64,000 nt of DNA, taken from the NCBI RefSeq assembly GCF_003611035.1, contig NZ_CP030033.1, positions 4,216,001 through 4,280,000 of the forward strand, read 5' to 3'. A program made the position numbers and the translations under genes. Under the pieces are notes generated by a model. It made no database searches and was not told the origin of the DNA. It was given only the letters and a program-made list of their open reading frames with translations. The first letter of the stretch is position 1. Each line of letters begins with the position of its first letter. Source of the stretch: Cryobacterium soli. GTDB lineage: Bacteria > Actinomycetota > Actinomycetes > Actinomycetales > Microbacteriaceae. Shown here piece by piece: positions 26,088 to 36,132 of the stretch.

Positions 26088-26645
26088 TTACTGAAGGGCG
26101 TCGATGACGGCCGCAACCCCGGTCATAAGCGAGGCGCGATGCTGCCGAAGACGCAGTTCTGCTGGTTCGTTCATGGATCGGACTGACGGGCTCGTTGTAT
26201 TCCAGGCTTGCGCCATGGCGAGAGTAAGCATGAGAGCGTCCATGCCGCGGGTATCGTCGACGCCCATCGCTCGAGCGAGAGCCTGCGCTTTCGACACATG
26301 GGAGTTCAGTTCCATGTCTGTGGCGTCAGGCCGCTCTAGCTGTTTCCACTGCGTGAGTCGGACTAGTTCGGGATGCTCAACCATGTGGTCAAAGAGGGCG
26401 CCGATATAGCCCGTGAGGTCCTCCGGGGTATAGGGGACCAAGTCGGCCAGCACGCCCAGGCGGTCTTCCAGGACGGCGTCAAACAATCCCTCTTTAGAAG
26501 CGAAGTAGAGATAGATCGCCTGCTTGTTCGCGCCTGACTCTGATGCGATTCGGTTCACTCGCGCACCGGCAAATCCTCGATCGGCGAACTCCTCATATGC
26601 GGCATCCAGCAGGCGGGCGCGTGTTGCGGCGGAGTCGTAGGACAT
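26088..26645 (-). CDS. TetR/AcrR family transcriptional regulator
   Basis: The 185-residue protein has the TetR HTH at about residues 8-55, ending in ANKQAIYLYFASKEGLFDAVL, and a helical ligand-binding domain. It is divergent from an SDR dehydrogenase gene. The 16-bp palindrome in the shared promoter overlaps the -35 box of the SDR gene, so repression of the SDR/SnoaL genes, and of itself, is the likely role. The inducer is unknown. Confidence 0.9.
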   Translation of the reverse strand: MSYDSAATRARLLDAAYEEFADRGFAGARVNRIASESGANKQAIYLYFASKEGLFDAVLEDRLGVLADLVPYTPEDLTGYIGALFDHMVEHPELVRLTQWKQLERPDATDMELNSHVSKAQALARAMGVDDTRGMDALMLTLAMAQAWNTTSPSVRSMNEPAELRLRQHRASLMTGVAAVIDALQ

Positions 26646-26657
26646 GCCCGAATTCTA

Positions 26658-26673
26658 AACCAAACGTTCGGTT
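26658..26673. promoter_or_regulatory. TetR-type operator
   Basis: AACCAAACGTTCGGTT is a 16-bp palindrome with a single mismatched pair around a central AACGTT. It lies 13 bp upstream of the TetR start and runs into the -35 element of the divergent SDR promoter. Confidence 0.65.
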
Positions 26674-26700
26674 GACATGAACGCACACAGGCTGTACGTT
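26672..26700 (+). promoter_or_regulatory. promoter of SDR gene
   Basis: A consensus -35 TTGACA (26672-26677) and a weaker -10 TACGTT (26695-26700) are 17 bp apart. The -35 box overlaps the TetR operator by two bases, which fits repression by occlusion. Confidence 0.55.
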
Positions 26701-26745
26701 AAATAAACCATCCAGTTGGATTAGTGACTTTGCAGGGAGAGAAAC

Positions 26746-27591
26746 ATGAGAACGTGGCTCATCACGGGGGCGTCATCCGGAATCGGTCGTTCCGTTACGT
26801 CGAGATTGTTGGAGCAGGGGGACCGTGTGGCTGCGTTCGTTCGCCGGCCAGAAACCCTCAACGAACTGTCCGAGACGTACCCGGGGAAGCTGTGGGTGGC
26901 GCCGGTCGATGTCACCGACACGCGCGCCCTGCGCGACGCCGTAGACCGGGCATTCACTGATCTGGGAAAGATCGATGTCATCTTCTCGAATGCCGGAGCA
27001 GGAGCATTCGGAGCCGCCGAAGAGCTCGACGATATCGCGATCGAGCAACAGATCGCGCTCAACCTCGTCGCGCCGATCCAGCTCATCCGGGCCGTCCTCC
27101 CGCACCTCCGGGCCCAAGGTGGGGGTCGGATCATCCAGATGTCCACAATGGGTGGCCAGATCACCAGCACCGGAGGCAGCATGTATCACGCCTCCAAGTG
27201 GGGGATCGAAGGGTTCACCGAGTCGGTGATGGGCGAGGTCGCCCCGTTCGGCATCGGCATCACCCTGGTCGAGCCCGGAAATGTGCGCACCGCGTTTGGC
27301 GCGGCACTCACCATCGCCGCGCCCATCGAGGCCTACGCCGACACTCCCGTCGGCCACGTACGGCAGTACATCGAAGCTGCCGGTGGCAACCTCACCGGCG
27401 ACGCCCTGGGAGACCCGGCCCGCGTCGCAGAAGCGATCATCGCCGTGTCGGTGCAGTCACCCGCCCCTGAGCGTCTGGTCCTGGGAAGCGACGCCTACTC
27501 GGCAATCCACGCCGCACTCACCTCCCAGCTCAGTCAACTCGATGCGGGCCGGGCGGTCTCCGAGAGCACCGACTTCCCCGCAAACACCTGA
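26746..27591 (+). CDS. short-chain dehydrogenase/reductase (SDR) family oxidoreductase
   Basis: The 281-residue classical SDR has the cofactor motif TGASSGIG (residues 7-14), the NAG motif near residue 82, the catalytic S133, and the YHASK pair Y147/K151. GGGAG precedes the ATG. It is divergent from a TetR regulator and followed by two SnoaL-like small proteins in the same direction. The substrate is unknown; xenobiotic aldehyde or ketone reduction would fit a TetR-controlled cassette. Confidence 0.92.
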   Translation: MRTWLITGASSGIGRSVTSRLLEQGDRVAAFVRRPETLNELSETYPGKLWVAPVDVTDTRALRDAVDRAFTDLGKIDVIFSNAGAGAFGAAEELDDIAIEQQIALNLVAPIQLIRAVLPHLRAQGGGRIIQMSTMGGQITSTGGSMYHASKWGIEGFTESVMGEVAPFGIGITLVEPGNVRTAFGAALTIAAPIEAYADTPVGHVRQYIEAAGGNLTGDALGDPARVAEAIIAVSVQSPAPERLVLGSDAYSAIHAALTSQLSQLDAGRAVSESTDFPANT

Positions 27592-27683
27592 GCGGCAGCC
27601 GCACCCTAATCCGACGGGTACTCAGTGCCTGTGGGCTCAACCTGACCACACCAATACGACCAAGCACATCAAGGAGAAGCATC

Positions 27684-28088
27684 ATGACAACCACGCCTGC
27701 TAAGACCATTGCCCGCGAATTCTGGGAGAGCTGGGGGCGCGGCGATCTGGACGCGACCTGGCGCCAGTACGTCGCGGACGATATCGTCATCCACCCGTCG
27801 TCGGGATACGAATTCACGCGGCAGAGTTGGTTGGAGGCCGAAAAAGCACTCCATGCCGCGTTCGAGGACATCAAGGTCACCGTCGTCGATCAGATCGAGG
27901 ACGGCGACATGGTCGCGACCCGATGGGCCGTCACTGCCCGGCAGAGCGGAGAGTTCTTCGGCGTGCCCTCCAGCGGACGGACCGCCACCCTTACTGGAAC
28001 CACCTTCGACCGCGTTCAGGACGGCAAACTCGCCGAGCACTGGGCCGAAGTAGGCGTTCCGCAGTTCCTCCAGCAGCTCTCCGCCTAG
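27684..28088 (+). CDS. SnoaL-like (NTF2-fold) protein / ester cyclase family
   Basis: The 134-residue protein has the NTF2-like cone fold signature: an N-terminal FWESWGRGDLDATWRQYV helix, then VADDIVIHPSSG, and a late strand with HWAEVGVPQFLQQL typical of SnoaL-like cyclases. AAGGAG lies 7 bp before the ATG. It follows the SDR gene by 92 bp and probably belongs to the same TetR-controlled unit. Enzymatic function is not assigned. Confidence 0.8.
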   Translation: MTTTPAKTIAREFWESWGRGDLDATWRQYVADDIVIHPSSGYEFTRQSWLEAEKALHAAFEDIKVTVVDQIEDGDMVATRWAVTARQSGEFFGVPSSGRTATLTGTTFDRVQDGKLAEHWAEVGVPQFLQQLSA

Positions 28089-28118
28089 ACCCACCCCTCG
28101 CTGAGAAAGAAGATCGAC

Positions 28119-28556
28119 ATGCCTCTAGAACAGATCGGCAGCCTCGTCGCTGATTCCGACCACATCCAACTCACGCGCCTCGCCCTCGAAGTCGCCTGGC
28201 GCGTCGACATCGGCCAAGCCGAAACGCTCCCGGAGCTCTTCACCGAAGACGGCTGGATCGCGACCCTGGGCGAACCCAACGTCGGACACGCCGCCATCCG
28301 CAGCTGGGGGCAGATGATGGACACGGATAGCCCCATACCCGGGGTACGCCACGTCCTGACAAACTTCCGGTTCACGGCTGAGGGACCTGACCAAGCTGTC
28401 GGCACGATGTACATCACCGCCTACTTGGCCGGGGCCCCGGAGGGGCAGACTACCGTCCCCTTCGCGATGGGCACTGGCACCGACCACTACCGCCGTACCG
28501 CCGACGGCTGGAAGGTCACCTCCCGAACCTTCACACCACATTTTCTCCGCGAATAA
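28119..28556 (+). CDS. SnoaL-like/nuclear transport factor 2 family protein
   Basis: The 145-residue protein is a second NTF2-fold protein. It begins with a long helix (LTRLALEVAWRVDIGQAETL), then LFTEDGWIATLG, and ends in strands with TDHYRRTADGWKVTSRTF. It lies 30 bp after the previous SnoaL-like gene and is probably its operon partner. The two are not close copies. The ligand is unknown. Confidence 0.8.
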   Translation: MPLEQIGSLVADSDHIQLTRLALEVAWRVDIGQAETLPELFTEDGWIATLGEPNVGHAAIRSWGQMMDTDSPIPGVRHVLTNFRFTAEGPDQAVGTMYITAYLAGAPEGQTTVPFAMGTGTDHYRRTADGWKVTSRTFTPHFLRE

Positions 28557-28589
28557 CACGAACCCGTCGGGGGAGTGCGCCCCGCATAA

Positions 28590-28630
28590 GCCTCGATCCG
28601 CCGGTCAGTACGTGACCGGCGGATCGAGGC
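28590..28630. terminator. bidirectional stem-loop terminator
   Basis: An 18-bp perfect inverted repeat (28590-28607 and 28613-28630) with a 5-base loop lies between the convergent SnoaL-like and HD-domain genes. It lacks a T-run but its strength and place argue for transcription termination from both sides. Confidence 0.75.
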
Positions 28631-28665
28631 GAAGGACGTAGCCCGCCTAGTGTGAGTGTCTGGCG

Positions 28666-29304
28666 CTATTCGCTCCAGGCGGAGTCACGGATCACGTCGA
28701 CGAAGTCGATGTGCCGGAAGTCGGCTCGAAAATGCTCCAGAACGTCGGCGTTGACGGTGCCGAAAGTTGTGTCCGGGCGGTCGGAAAAGCCGTCGAAAAA
28801 CGCCTGCAGAATGCGCTTCTTGAAGTCCGGACGCGGATGCGCGGCCGTGATGGCGCCGATCTGGCTCTCTGAGAGCGAGCCGAGGTTGATCCCGAGCACA
28901 TCGGCCTCAACCCCGGCCGTTGTCGCCGCGATCACCGGGCTCATCCGGTACGGAACTTCAGGCGTGGTGTGCAGGGCAATCGCGGTCCACACCTCATCCG
29001 CGTTGGCGTCGGAGATGCCGTGCGAGGTGAGGAACTCGCGGGCGTGCCCGGCACCATCCAATTCGAAGCGTTGGGTGACGTTCTTGTACGGGGCGACCAG
29101 TCCGAGATCGTGGAACAGCGCAGCGACATATAACAGCTCGGGTTCCGGCCTGATATTCAGCGCCTGCGCGCGCAGACTACCGAAGAGAAACACCCGGCGG
29201 GAGTGGTTGAAGATGAGTTCATTGGTCGTATCGCGCACCAATTCGGTGGCTTCGACGGCAAGGGAGCTGTCGGGAATGGCGATGCCGGCGATGGTCTGTG
29301 TCAT
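28666..29304 (-). CDS. HD domain-containing phosphohydrolase-like protein (cyanamide hydratase-like)
   Basis: The 212-residue protein shows HD-fold metal ligands: H34 in NHSRRV, H65-D66 in ALFHDLGL, and H112 in ALHTTPE. The pattern with an early NHS resembles the cyanamide hydratase-like branch rather than ppGpp or dGTP hydrolases. It is divergent from a GlxA-type regulator, which may control it. An exact substrate cannot be assigned. Confidence 0.8.
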   Translation of the reverse strand: MTQTIAGIAIPDSSLAVEATELVRDTTNELIFNHSRRVFLFGSLRAQALNIRPEPELLYVAALFHDLGLVAPYKNVTQRFELDGAGHAREFLTSHGISDANADEVWTAIALHTTPEVPYRMSPVIAATTAGVEADVLGINLGSLSESQIGAITAAHPRPDFKKRILQAFFDGFSDRPDTTFGTVNADVLEHFRADFRHIDFVDVIRDSAWSE

Positions 29305-29453
29305 GTGCTTCTCCTGGTTGGCCGGGCGACGCGATCATGCGGCGTCACGGGATTGTGTTGTACTTGCCTCAAGCGTGCCGACCCGCGGGCGTCCGCGCCC
29401 CACCGTGCGGGGCTCGAATCCCACTGAATCGGACATCTACGAAGGGCCTCTCC

Positions 29454-30434
29454 GTGTCTGCCGCACCTCATAGAGTCGGGATTCTCGTCTTCGACGGAAT
29501 GAAACTTCTCGACATGGCTGGGCCCGCCGAAGTGTTCACTGAGGCGAACCTTTCCGGGGCGAATTACCGCATCAGCATGGTGTCCACCGACGGCAGCGAT
29601 GTCCGATCCTCCATCGGCATGCGTGTGCCAGTCGATGCTTCCGCCAACGACGCCGGTCGTTTCGATACCATCCTGGTCGCGGGCGGCGAGGTGTTCCCGG
29701 CACGCCCCGTCCCAGAATCCCTCGCCGGCGCAGCGCTCCACCTTGCCGACAGGGCGTCGCGCACCGCGTCAATCTGCACCGGTGCGTTTGTCTTGGCGGC
29801 GGCAGGACTGCTGGACGGCAAGCGGGCGACCACGCACTGGAAGCACACTCGAGAACTCGCACTGCGGTATCCCGCAACACAGGTAGAACCCGATGCCATC
29901 TTCGTTCGGGATCAGAGTACATATTCATCCGCCGGAGTCACCGCCGGAATCGATCTCGCCCTCGCGCTGTTGGAGGAAGACGAAGGCGACGGACTCACCC
30001 GGACCGTCGCTCGCTCGTTGGTCGTTTACATGCAGCGCGCCGGAGGACAATCCCAGTTTTCCGCGACCCTGCAGGGCCCGGCGCCCCGCACGGCCTTGCT
30101 GCGCGGTGTCGTGGACATTGTGAACGCCGACCCGGCCGCCGAGTACACCGTGACCCGGCTGGCGGCGATCGCGCAGGTGAGCCCACGCCACCTCACCCGT
30201 CTCTTCCATGACGAACTCGGGACCACTCCGGGCAGGTACGTCGAGCTGATCCGCTTCGATAAGGCCAAGGCGTTGCTGGATACCGGAATGAGCGTCACGG
30301 ATGTGGCCCAGTACTCGGGCTTTGGCACATCCGAGTCGCTCCGGCGTGCCTTCATCGCTCACCTGGCGATCCCACCGTCTAAATATCGAGGCCGGTTCTC
30401 CCCGATGTCGGGAACGATAAAACCTGCCGCCTGA
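29454..30434 (+). CDS. GlxA family AraC-type transcriptional regulator (copy 1)
   Basis: The 326-residue protein has an N-terminal DJ-1/PfpI domain (RVGILVFDGMKLLDMAGPAE, then the elbow cysteine in ASICTGAFVLA) and a C-terminal AraC HTH pair, TRLAAIAQVSPRHLTRLF and SVTDVAQYSGFGTSESLRRA. The GTG at 29454 follows GAAGGG. It is divergent from the HD-domain gene. It is closely similar to the regulator at 34682 and clearly more distant from the one at 37825. Confidence 0.92.
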   Translation: MSAAPHRVGILVFDGMKLLDMAGPAEVFTEANLSGANYRISMVSTDGSDVRSSIGMRVPVDASANDAGRFDTILVAGGEVFPARPVPESLAGAALHLADRASRTASICTGAFVLAAAGLLDGKRATTHWKHTRELALRYPATQVEPDAIFVRDQSTYSSAGVTAGIDLALALLEEDEGDGLTRTVARSLVVYMQRAGGQSQFSATLQGPAPRTALLRGVVDIVNADPAAEYTVTRLAAIAQVSPRHLTRLFHDELGTTPGRYVELIRFDKAKALLDTGMSVTDVAQYSGFGTSESLRRAFIAHLAIPPSKYRGRFSPMSGTIKPAA

Positions 30435-30543
30435 GCACTTCTGGTCAGTTGTCCCAAACCGTTGGCTTCATGTCTGCCCTGGCGGGGCGGGTCGTCGCAG
30501 CGGTCGCAAAACTGGGGTACCGCTTCAGGAAGGAAGCCACCAG

Positions 30544-31056
30544 ATGCCCAACGCCCAGAACCAGCACATCGTCGACATCCCGCTGTCGAGCACCCCACGA
30601 TTCATCGCCAGCGGCACCCTGCTGAGCAGTCTGCAGTCGGTGCTCGTGGATCTGATCGAACTGAACCTCCAGGGCAAGCAGGCGCATTGGAACGTCGTCG
30701 GGCCGAACTTCCCCGACGTGCACCGGCAGCTCGACGTGATTGTGTCGACGGCCCGGGACGCCGCGGACGGCGTAGCCGAGCGCATGCGTGCGGTTGGCGG
30801 AATTCCCGACGGGCTGAGCTCGACGGTGGCCGAGACGACCGGACTGCGGGCCTATCCTCGGGGCGAGGTGACCACTCGGCAGACAATCGACCTCATCTCG
30901 GAACGCATCTACACCATCGTGGCAAATGCCCGCGCCGTGCACTCAGCCGTCGACGACGAGGATCCGGTGTCCGCGGACCTGCTCAACGGCACGATCGCCC
31001 AGCTCGAGCAGCACGCCTGGTTGTTGTCGTCCGAGAACCGCACGCCGAGCTTGTGA
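30544..31056 (+). CDS. dps: Dps-family DNA-protecting ferritin-like protein
   Basis: The 170-residue protein is a Dps four-helix mini-ferritin that oxidises and stores iron using peroxide and protects DNA. The inter-subunit ferroxidase residues are visible as H48 (QAHWNVVGPNF), H60 and D64 (VHRQLD), with E79 in GVAERM. AAGGAAG lies upstream of the ATG. It stands in a block of stress-type genes and has a stem-loop directly after its stop. Confidence 0.92.
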   Translation: MPNAQNQHIVDIPLSSTPRFIASGTLLSSLQSVLVDLIELNLQGKQAHWNVVGPNFPDVHRQLDVIVSTARDAADGVAERMRAVGGIPDGLSSTVAETTGLRAYPRGEVTTRQTIDLISERIYTIVANARAVHSAVDDEDPVSADLLNGTIAQLEQHAWLLSSENRTPSL

Positions 31057-31058
31057 AC

Positions 31059-31079
31059 CGGCCGGCCTGACACCGGCCG
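31059..31079 (+). terminator. stem-loop after dps
   Basis: CGGCCGG and CCGGCCG flank a seven-base loop starting three bases after the dps stop. There is no T-run. Confidence 0.5.
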
Positions 31080-31171
31080 CAGTCCCGTTGACCTCGGGCG
31101 GATGCTGATCGCTCCGACGATTGCCGCATTTTTCATTCACCCATCAACCATCAGAACCATTGGAGCTCCAC

Positions 31172-32774
<1,603 letters not shown>

Positions 32775-32779
32775 TACTG

Positions 32780-32814
32780 CAGTGTTCCGCCGTCGGAAAG
32801 GCGGCGGGACACTG
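32780..32814 (+). terminator. stem-loop after hydrolase gene
   Basis: CAGTGTTCCGCCG and CGGCGGGACACTG pair over 13 bp with one G-T wobble and a nine-base loop, six bases after the stop. It is a likely terminator or processing site between the hydrolase and DUF302 genes. Confidence 0.6.
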
Positions 32815-32849
32815 GAGCGCGACACATTGACTTTGAGGAGAACGCGCCG

Positions 32850-33245
32850 ATGGGCGAGGAACTGAAAACACTACGGGTGCATGGCAGCGTCGCTGACGCG
32901 ACCGCTCGACTCCGCGAGCTGTTGGAGCGACGAGGCGTGGCAGTGCTCGCGATCATCGATCACGCCGCAGGAGCGCGGGCGGTGGGCCTGGAGCTAGCCG
33001 ATGAAGTCGTCGTGTTCTTCGGCGACCCGGCCGTGGGTACGGGGGTGATGCAGGACGATCCGAGAGCCGGAATCGATCTCCCGCTTCGGATGCTGGTCTG
33101 GGACGACAACGGTTCCACGTACATCGGCTACCGTGACCCGCACGTGCTCTCCGACCTGTTCGACCTCGACATCCATCGCGACGTGCCGGCGAAGCTGAGC
33201 GGATTCATGGAACGACTTGCACACGATCTGTCGGCCGAGCAGTGA
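32850..33245 (+). CDS. DUF302 domain-containing protein
   Basis: The 131-residue protein matches DUF302, a small family of unknown function. Recognisable points are GVAVLAIIDHAAGARAVGLE near the start and LPLRMLVWDDNGSTYIGY in the middle. GAGGAG lies 9 bp upstream of the ATG. Its stop overlaps the GTG of the AlaRS-like gene, so the two proteins are probably made together. Confidence 0.8.
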   Translation: MGEELKTLRVHGSVADATARLRELLERRGVAVLAIIDHAAGARAVGLELADEVVVFFGDPAVGTGVMQDDPRAGIDLPLRMLVWDDNGSTYIGYRDPHVLSDLFDLDIHRDVPAKLSGFMERLAHDLSAEQ

Positions 33246-34666
33246 CCGCCATGGACGCCGACGACATTCGAGCAGCGTTCCTCACCCATATGGAGAGCAC
33301 CGGACACGAACGCATCCCCAGGTCGAGTCTTGTCCCGACGGACCCGACCACCTTGTTCACCGGCAGCGGTATGCAGCAGCTGCTTCCCGTCCTTCTCGGC
33401 GAACCTGATCCGCGGGGCACCAGGCTCACCGATAGCCAGCCCTGCTTTCGAGCCCAGGACATCGACGAGGTCGGAGACGAGCGACACACGACCTTCTTCG
33501 AGATGCTGGGCAATTGGAGCGTCGGCGACTACTTCAAGCAGCATCAGATCGACACCTTCTTCCGATTCCTCACCGACGTCGTCGGTCTCGACCCACATCG
33601 CCTGTATGTCACCTGCTTCATCGGTGACCCTCACCACAACATCCCCCGAGATGACGAGGCCGCTCTCATTTGGCAGGCAGCATTCGCGTCACGGGGTATC
33701 GACGCCGGAATCGCGCAGATCGGTTCGGCTGCCGCGGGAGATGCCCGAGGGATCATGGGGAACGAACGCATCTTCTTCTACGATGCCGACGAGAATTGGT
33801 GGAGTCGCGGCGGGAATCTCTCGTCGACACCCATCGGCGACCCGTGTGGACCCGACAGCGAAGTCTTCTACGACTTCGGCCCGCAGCACCAGGATCCGAG
33901 CTACGGACTTGCCCATCCGGCGAGCGACGGAGGCCGGTTCCTCGAGATCGGGAATCAGGTCTTCATGCAGTATCAGCGTGAAGAGAACGGTACTTTCTCT
34001 CCGCTGAACCGGCGAATCGTGGATTTCGGCGGCGGGCTGGAACGCATCGCCGCCGCCGCCCTGGGCGTACCCGACGTGTACGCGGTCAGCGTGCTCGCAC
34101 CGTTGCTCAAGGTCGTCGAAATGCTGTCCGACACCACCTACGCGGCTGCCCCCGGGCCCATGCGCGTGATAGTTGACCATGTGCGAGGAGCGTACTTCTT
34201 GGCGGTCGACGGCGTCATACCCGCGAACAAAGAACGAGGCTACGTGATGCGACGGTTGATTCGTCGAGCCATCACAACCGCGAGAACAATCGGGCTGCGC
34301 GAGCAGTTCTTCGCGCCCCTCGTCGCGGAACTGGGCGCCATCTACGCGCGGGCGTATCCGGAAACAGTGGAGCGTGGGGACGCGATTCTCGCGACTCTGC
34401 GCCGGGAGGAGAAGGCGTTCCGCCGGACACTCGACGGCGGCCTGCGCGCGCTCGCTCGGTTTCAGGGCAGAACGCTCACCGGGGCCGACATTTTCATGCT
34501 CTCCGACACTTTCGGATTTCCTCCAGAGATCACCATCGAGGAATCGGAGAAGTTGAACATTGCGGTGTCGAAGGACTGGGACCTCGTCTACCGGCGCGCA
34601 CTGCAGGAACAGCGAGAACGTTCACGGGCCTCGTCAAAGCTCGGCGCTGAGAACATGCCGCAATAG
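33242..34666 (+). CDS. stand-alone alanyl-tRNA synthetase catalytic-half protein
   Basis: The 474-residue protein matches only the N-terminal half of AlaRS. Class II motif 1 and 2 regions are visible (GSGMQQLLPVLLGEPDP, DSQPCFRAQDIDEVGDERH, FFEMLGNWSVGDYF), then VFMQYQRE and motif 3 as VDFGGGLERIAAA. The helical tRNA-recognition region follows, ending in EERALQEQRER-like sequence. The editing and C-Ala domains of the usual ~880-residue enzyme are missing, and the frame ends cleanly there. The GTG at 33242 overlaps the DUF302 stop; ATG 33251 is an alternative. It is unlikely to be the housekeeping AlaS. Aminoacyl transfer for another pathway, or AlaRS-inhibitor tolerance, is speculative. Confidence 0.8.
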   Translation: MTAMDADDIRAAFLTHMESTGHERIPRSSLVPTDPTTLFTGSGMQQLLPVLLGEPDPRGTRLTDSQPCFRAQDIDEVGDERHTTFFEMLGNWSVGDYFKQHQIDTFFRFLTDVVGLDPHRLYVTCFIGDPHHNIPRDDEAALIWQAAFASRGIDAGIAQIGSAAAGDARGIMGNERIFFYDADENWWSRGGNLSSTPIGDPCGPDSEVFYDFGPQHQDPSYGLAHPASDGGRFLEIGNQVFMQYQREENGTFSPLNRRIVDFGGGLERIAAAALGVPDVYAVSVLAPLLKVVEMLSDTTYAAAPGPMRVIVDHVRGAYFLAVDGVIPANKERGYVMRRLIRRAITTARTIGLREQFFAPLVAELGAIYARAYPETVERGDAILATLRREEKAFRRTLDGGLRALARFQGRTLTGADIFMLSDTFGFPPEITIEESEKLNIAVSKDWDLVYRRALQEQRERSRASSKLGAENMPQ

Positions 34667-34681
34667 AGCCAATTGACGGCG

Positions 34682-35656
34682 CTACCGCCGAACCTTCACG
34701 GCGGCCGAGGAGAAACGTCCTCGGTACTTGGACGGCGGGATAGCGAGGTGCAGCACAAAGGCTCGCCTCAACGTCTCGGAACTGCCGAATCCCGAAGCCT
34801 CGGCGGCTTCGGTGACACTTCGCCCGTCATCGAGCAGCTGCTTTGCCCGGTTCAAACGGGTGACCTCGACGTACTTTCCAGGGGTCATTCCCAACTCTGC
34901 TTGGAACAGGCGAGAGAGATGGCGAGGGCTAATCCGGGCGATCTCCGCAAGGACACTGGTCGAATACTCGGCGGCAGGATCGGCTCTCACCACGTCGATG
35001 ACGGTGCGGAGTAGCGATGCACGCGGCACCTGCTCTACCGTCGCTCCGGAGAACTGTGACTGGCCGCCGTCTCGCTGCAGATAGACGACCAGCGAGCGTG
35101 CGACGTTTCTCGCGAGCTCCACCCCTTCGTCCTCCTCGAGGAGAGCCAGAGCGAGATCGATTCCCGCAGTCACGCCAGCCGACGAATACGTACTGTCGTC
35201 CTTCACGAAGATCGCATCAGGTTCCACTCGAATGCCGGGGTAGCGAACGGCCAACTCTGCGGCGTGCTGCCAGTGCGTCGTCGCTCGTTTGCCCTCGAGC
35301 AGCCCGGCCGCTGCCAAGACGAATGCGCCCGTGCAGATTGACCCCGTTCGAGTCGCCCGCTGCGACAAATCGAACGCACCGGATGCCAGACTGTCCGAGA
35401 CGGGACCAGCGGGGAAGACTTCACCGCCGGCGACGAGTACTGTGTCGAAGCTTCCCGCGTCTGAAGCGGCGAGGTCGACAGGGAGGGCCAGGCCCATTGA
35501 GGTACGCACGTCGCGTCCATCGATGGAAACCATGCTGATCCGGTAGTGGCCGCCGAAATTGTTTGCTTCTGCGAATACCTCAGCAGGCCCGGCAAAATCG
35601 AGGAGTTTCATCCCGTCGAAGACGAGGATTCCGACGGTGTGTGGATATGGAGTCAC
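34682..35656 (-). CDS. GlxA family AraC-type transcriptional regulator (copy 2)
   Basis: The 324-residue protein has the DJ-1/PfpI domain (TVGILVFDGMKLLDFAGPAE; elbow in GSICTGAFVLA) and a C-terminal AraC pair of HTHs (LAEIARISPRHLSRLF and SVTEAAEASGFGSSETLRRA). It is a near paralogue of the regulator at 29454 and converges on the AlaRS-like gene with 15 bp between stops. The two regulators therefore enclose the dps-to-AlaRS block. Confidence 0.92.
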   Translation of the reverse strand: MTPYPHTVGILVFDGMKLLDFAGPAEVFAEANNFGGHYRISMVSIDGRDVRTSMGLALPVDLAASDAGSFDTVLVAGGEVFPAGPVSDSLASGAFDLSQRATRTGSICTGAFVLAAAGLLEGKRATTHWQHAAELAVRYPGIRVEPDAIFVKDDSTYSSAGVTAGIDLALALLEEDEGVELARNVARSLVVYLQRDGGQSQFSGATVEQVPRASLLRTVIDVVRADPAAEYSTSVLAEIARISPRHLSRLFQAELGMTPGKYVEVTRLNRAKQLLDDGRSVTEAAEASGFGSSETLRRAFVLHLAIPPSKYRGRFSSAAVKVRR

Positions 35657-35947
35657 GCGACGTCCCTTCGATACCTCGTCGATGTCGGGGCATCGGCTTC
35701 AGCCGCGTCGGCTGCGCGATGATGGAAAGTAAAGCACATCCGGGCTCGACGGGTGAATAATCTGGCGAGGACGAGAGCAATGAGCTGGCGTCAAGACTCA
35801 GCCGTGCGATACCAAGCTCCCTGAGATGCCTCTGCTGACTGCTTCGAGCCGCGGTGCAGTGGAACGCCATGACTCTGGTTGCGAACTGGGGGTCGTGCTG
35901 AAGGTCACGATGCGGGACATGGGAGGGCGCGCCACCCCTTACAAATC

Positions 35948-35988
35948 GTGACCAGAAACGAACCAGGTACCTCGCTGCGTGACCAGAA
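35948..35988. repeat. GTGACCAGAA direct repeats, shared with the tRNA-Gln side
   Basis: GTGACCAGAAACGAACCA (35948-35965) differs by one base from 7178-7195, and GTGACCAGAA recurs at 35979-35988. The copies lie near both tRNA-Gln-like ends. Confidence 0.5.
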
Positions 35989-36036
35989 TTAGCCCGTATT
36001 CGACCGTGCCAGCGCGTGCACTTGACCCCATGAAAA

Positions 36037-36066
36037 CCGCGGAAATCCGCGGAAGTCCGCCGCAGT
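36037..36066. repeat. 10-bp direct repeats
   Basis: CCGCGGAAAT, CCGCGGAAGT and CCGCCGCAGT follow each other without gaps, a period of about one helical turn. Such phased repeats can bind a protein on one DNA face; here they lie 30 bp from the degenerate tRNA end. Confidence 0.4.
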
Positions 36067-36096
36067 TGCGGGGGAGTGGCACAGCCGAGATCGCTA

Positions 36097-36132
36097 TCAT
36101 TTGTTGTTGGTTCGAGTCGAGGTACCCCAGCA
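36097..36132 (+). repeat. degenerate copy of tRNA-Gln 3' end (putative attR-like site)
   Basis: The 36 bases match tRNA-Gln 6862-6897 at 34 positions. Both differences (36106 and 36119) fall in the T stem and destroy pairing, and no 5' half is present, so this is not a functional tRNA. Direct repeats of a tRNA 3' end are the classic boundary of integrated elements. Confidence 0.6.

Noticed and set aside
33242..34666. Housekeeping alaS broken by a frameshift
   Set aside because: No editing-domain motifs appear in any frame after 34666; the next gene, on the opposite strand, begins 15 bp later, so this is a naturally short protein.
36097..36132. A second functional tRNA-Gln
   Set aside because: Only the 3' half is present and the T stem is broken by two mismatches.
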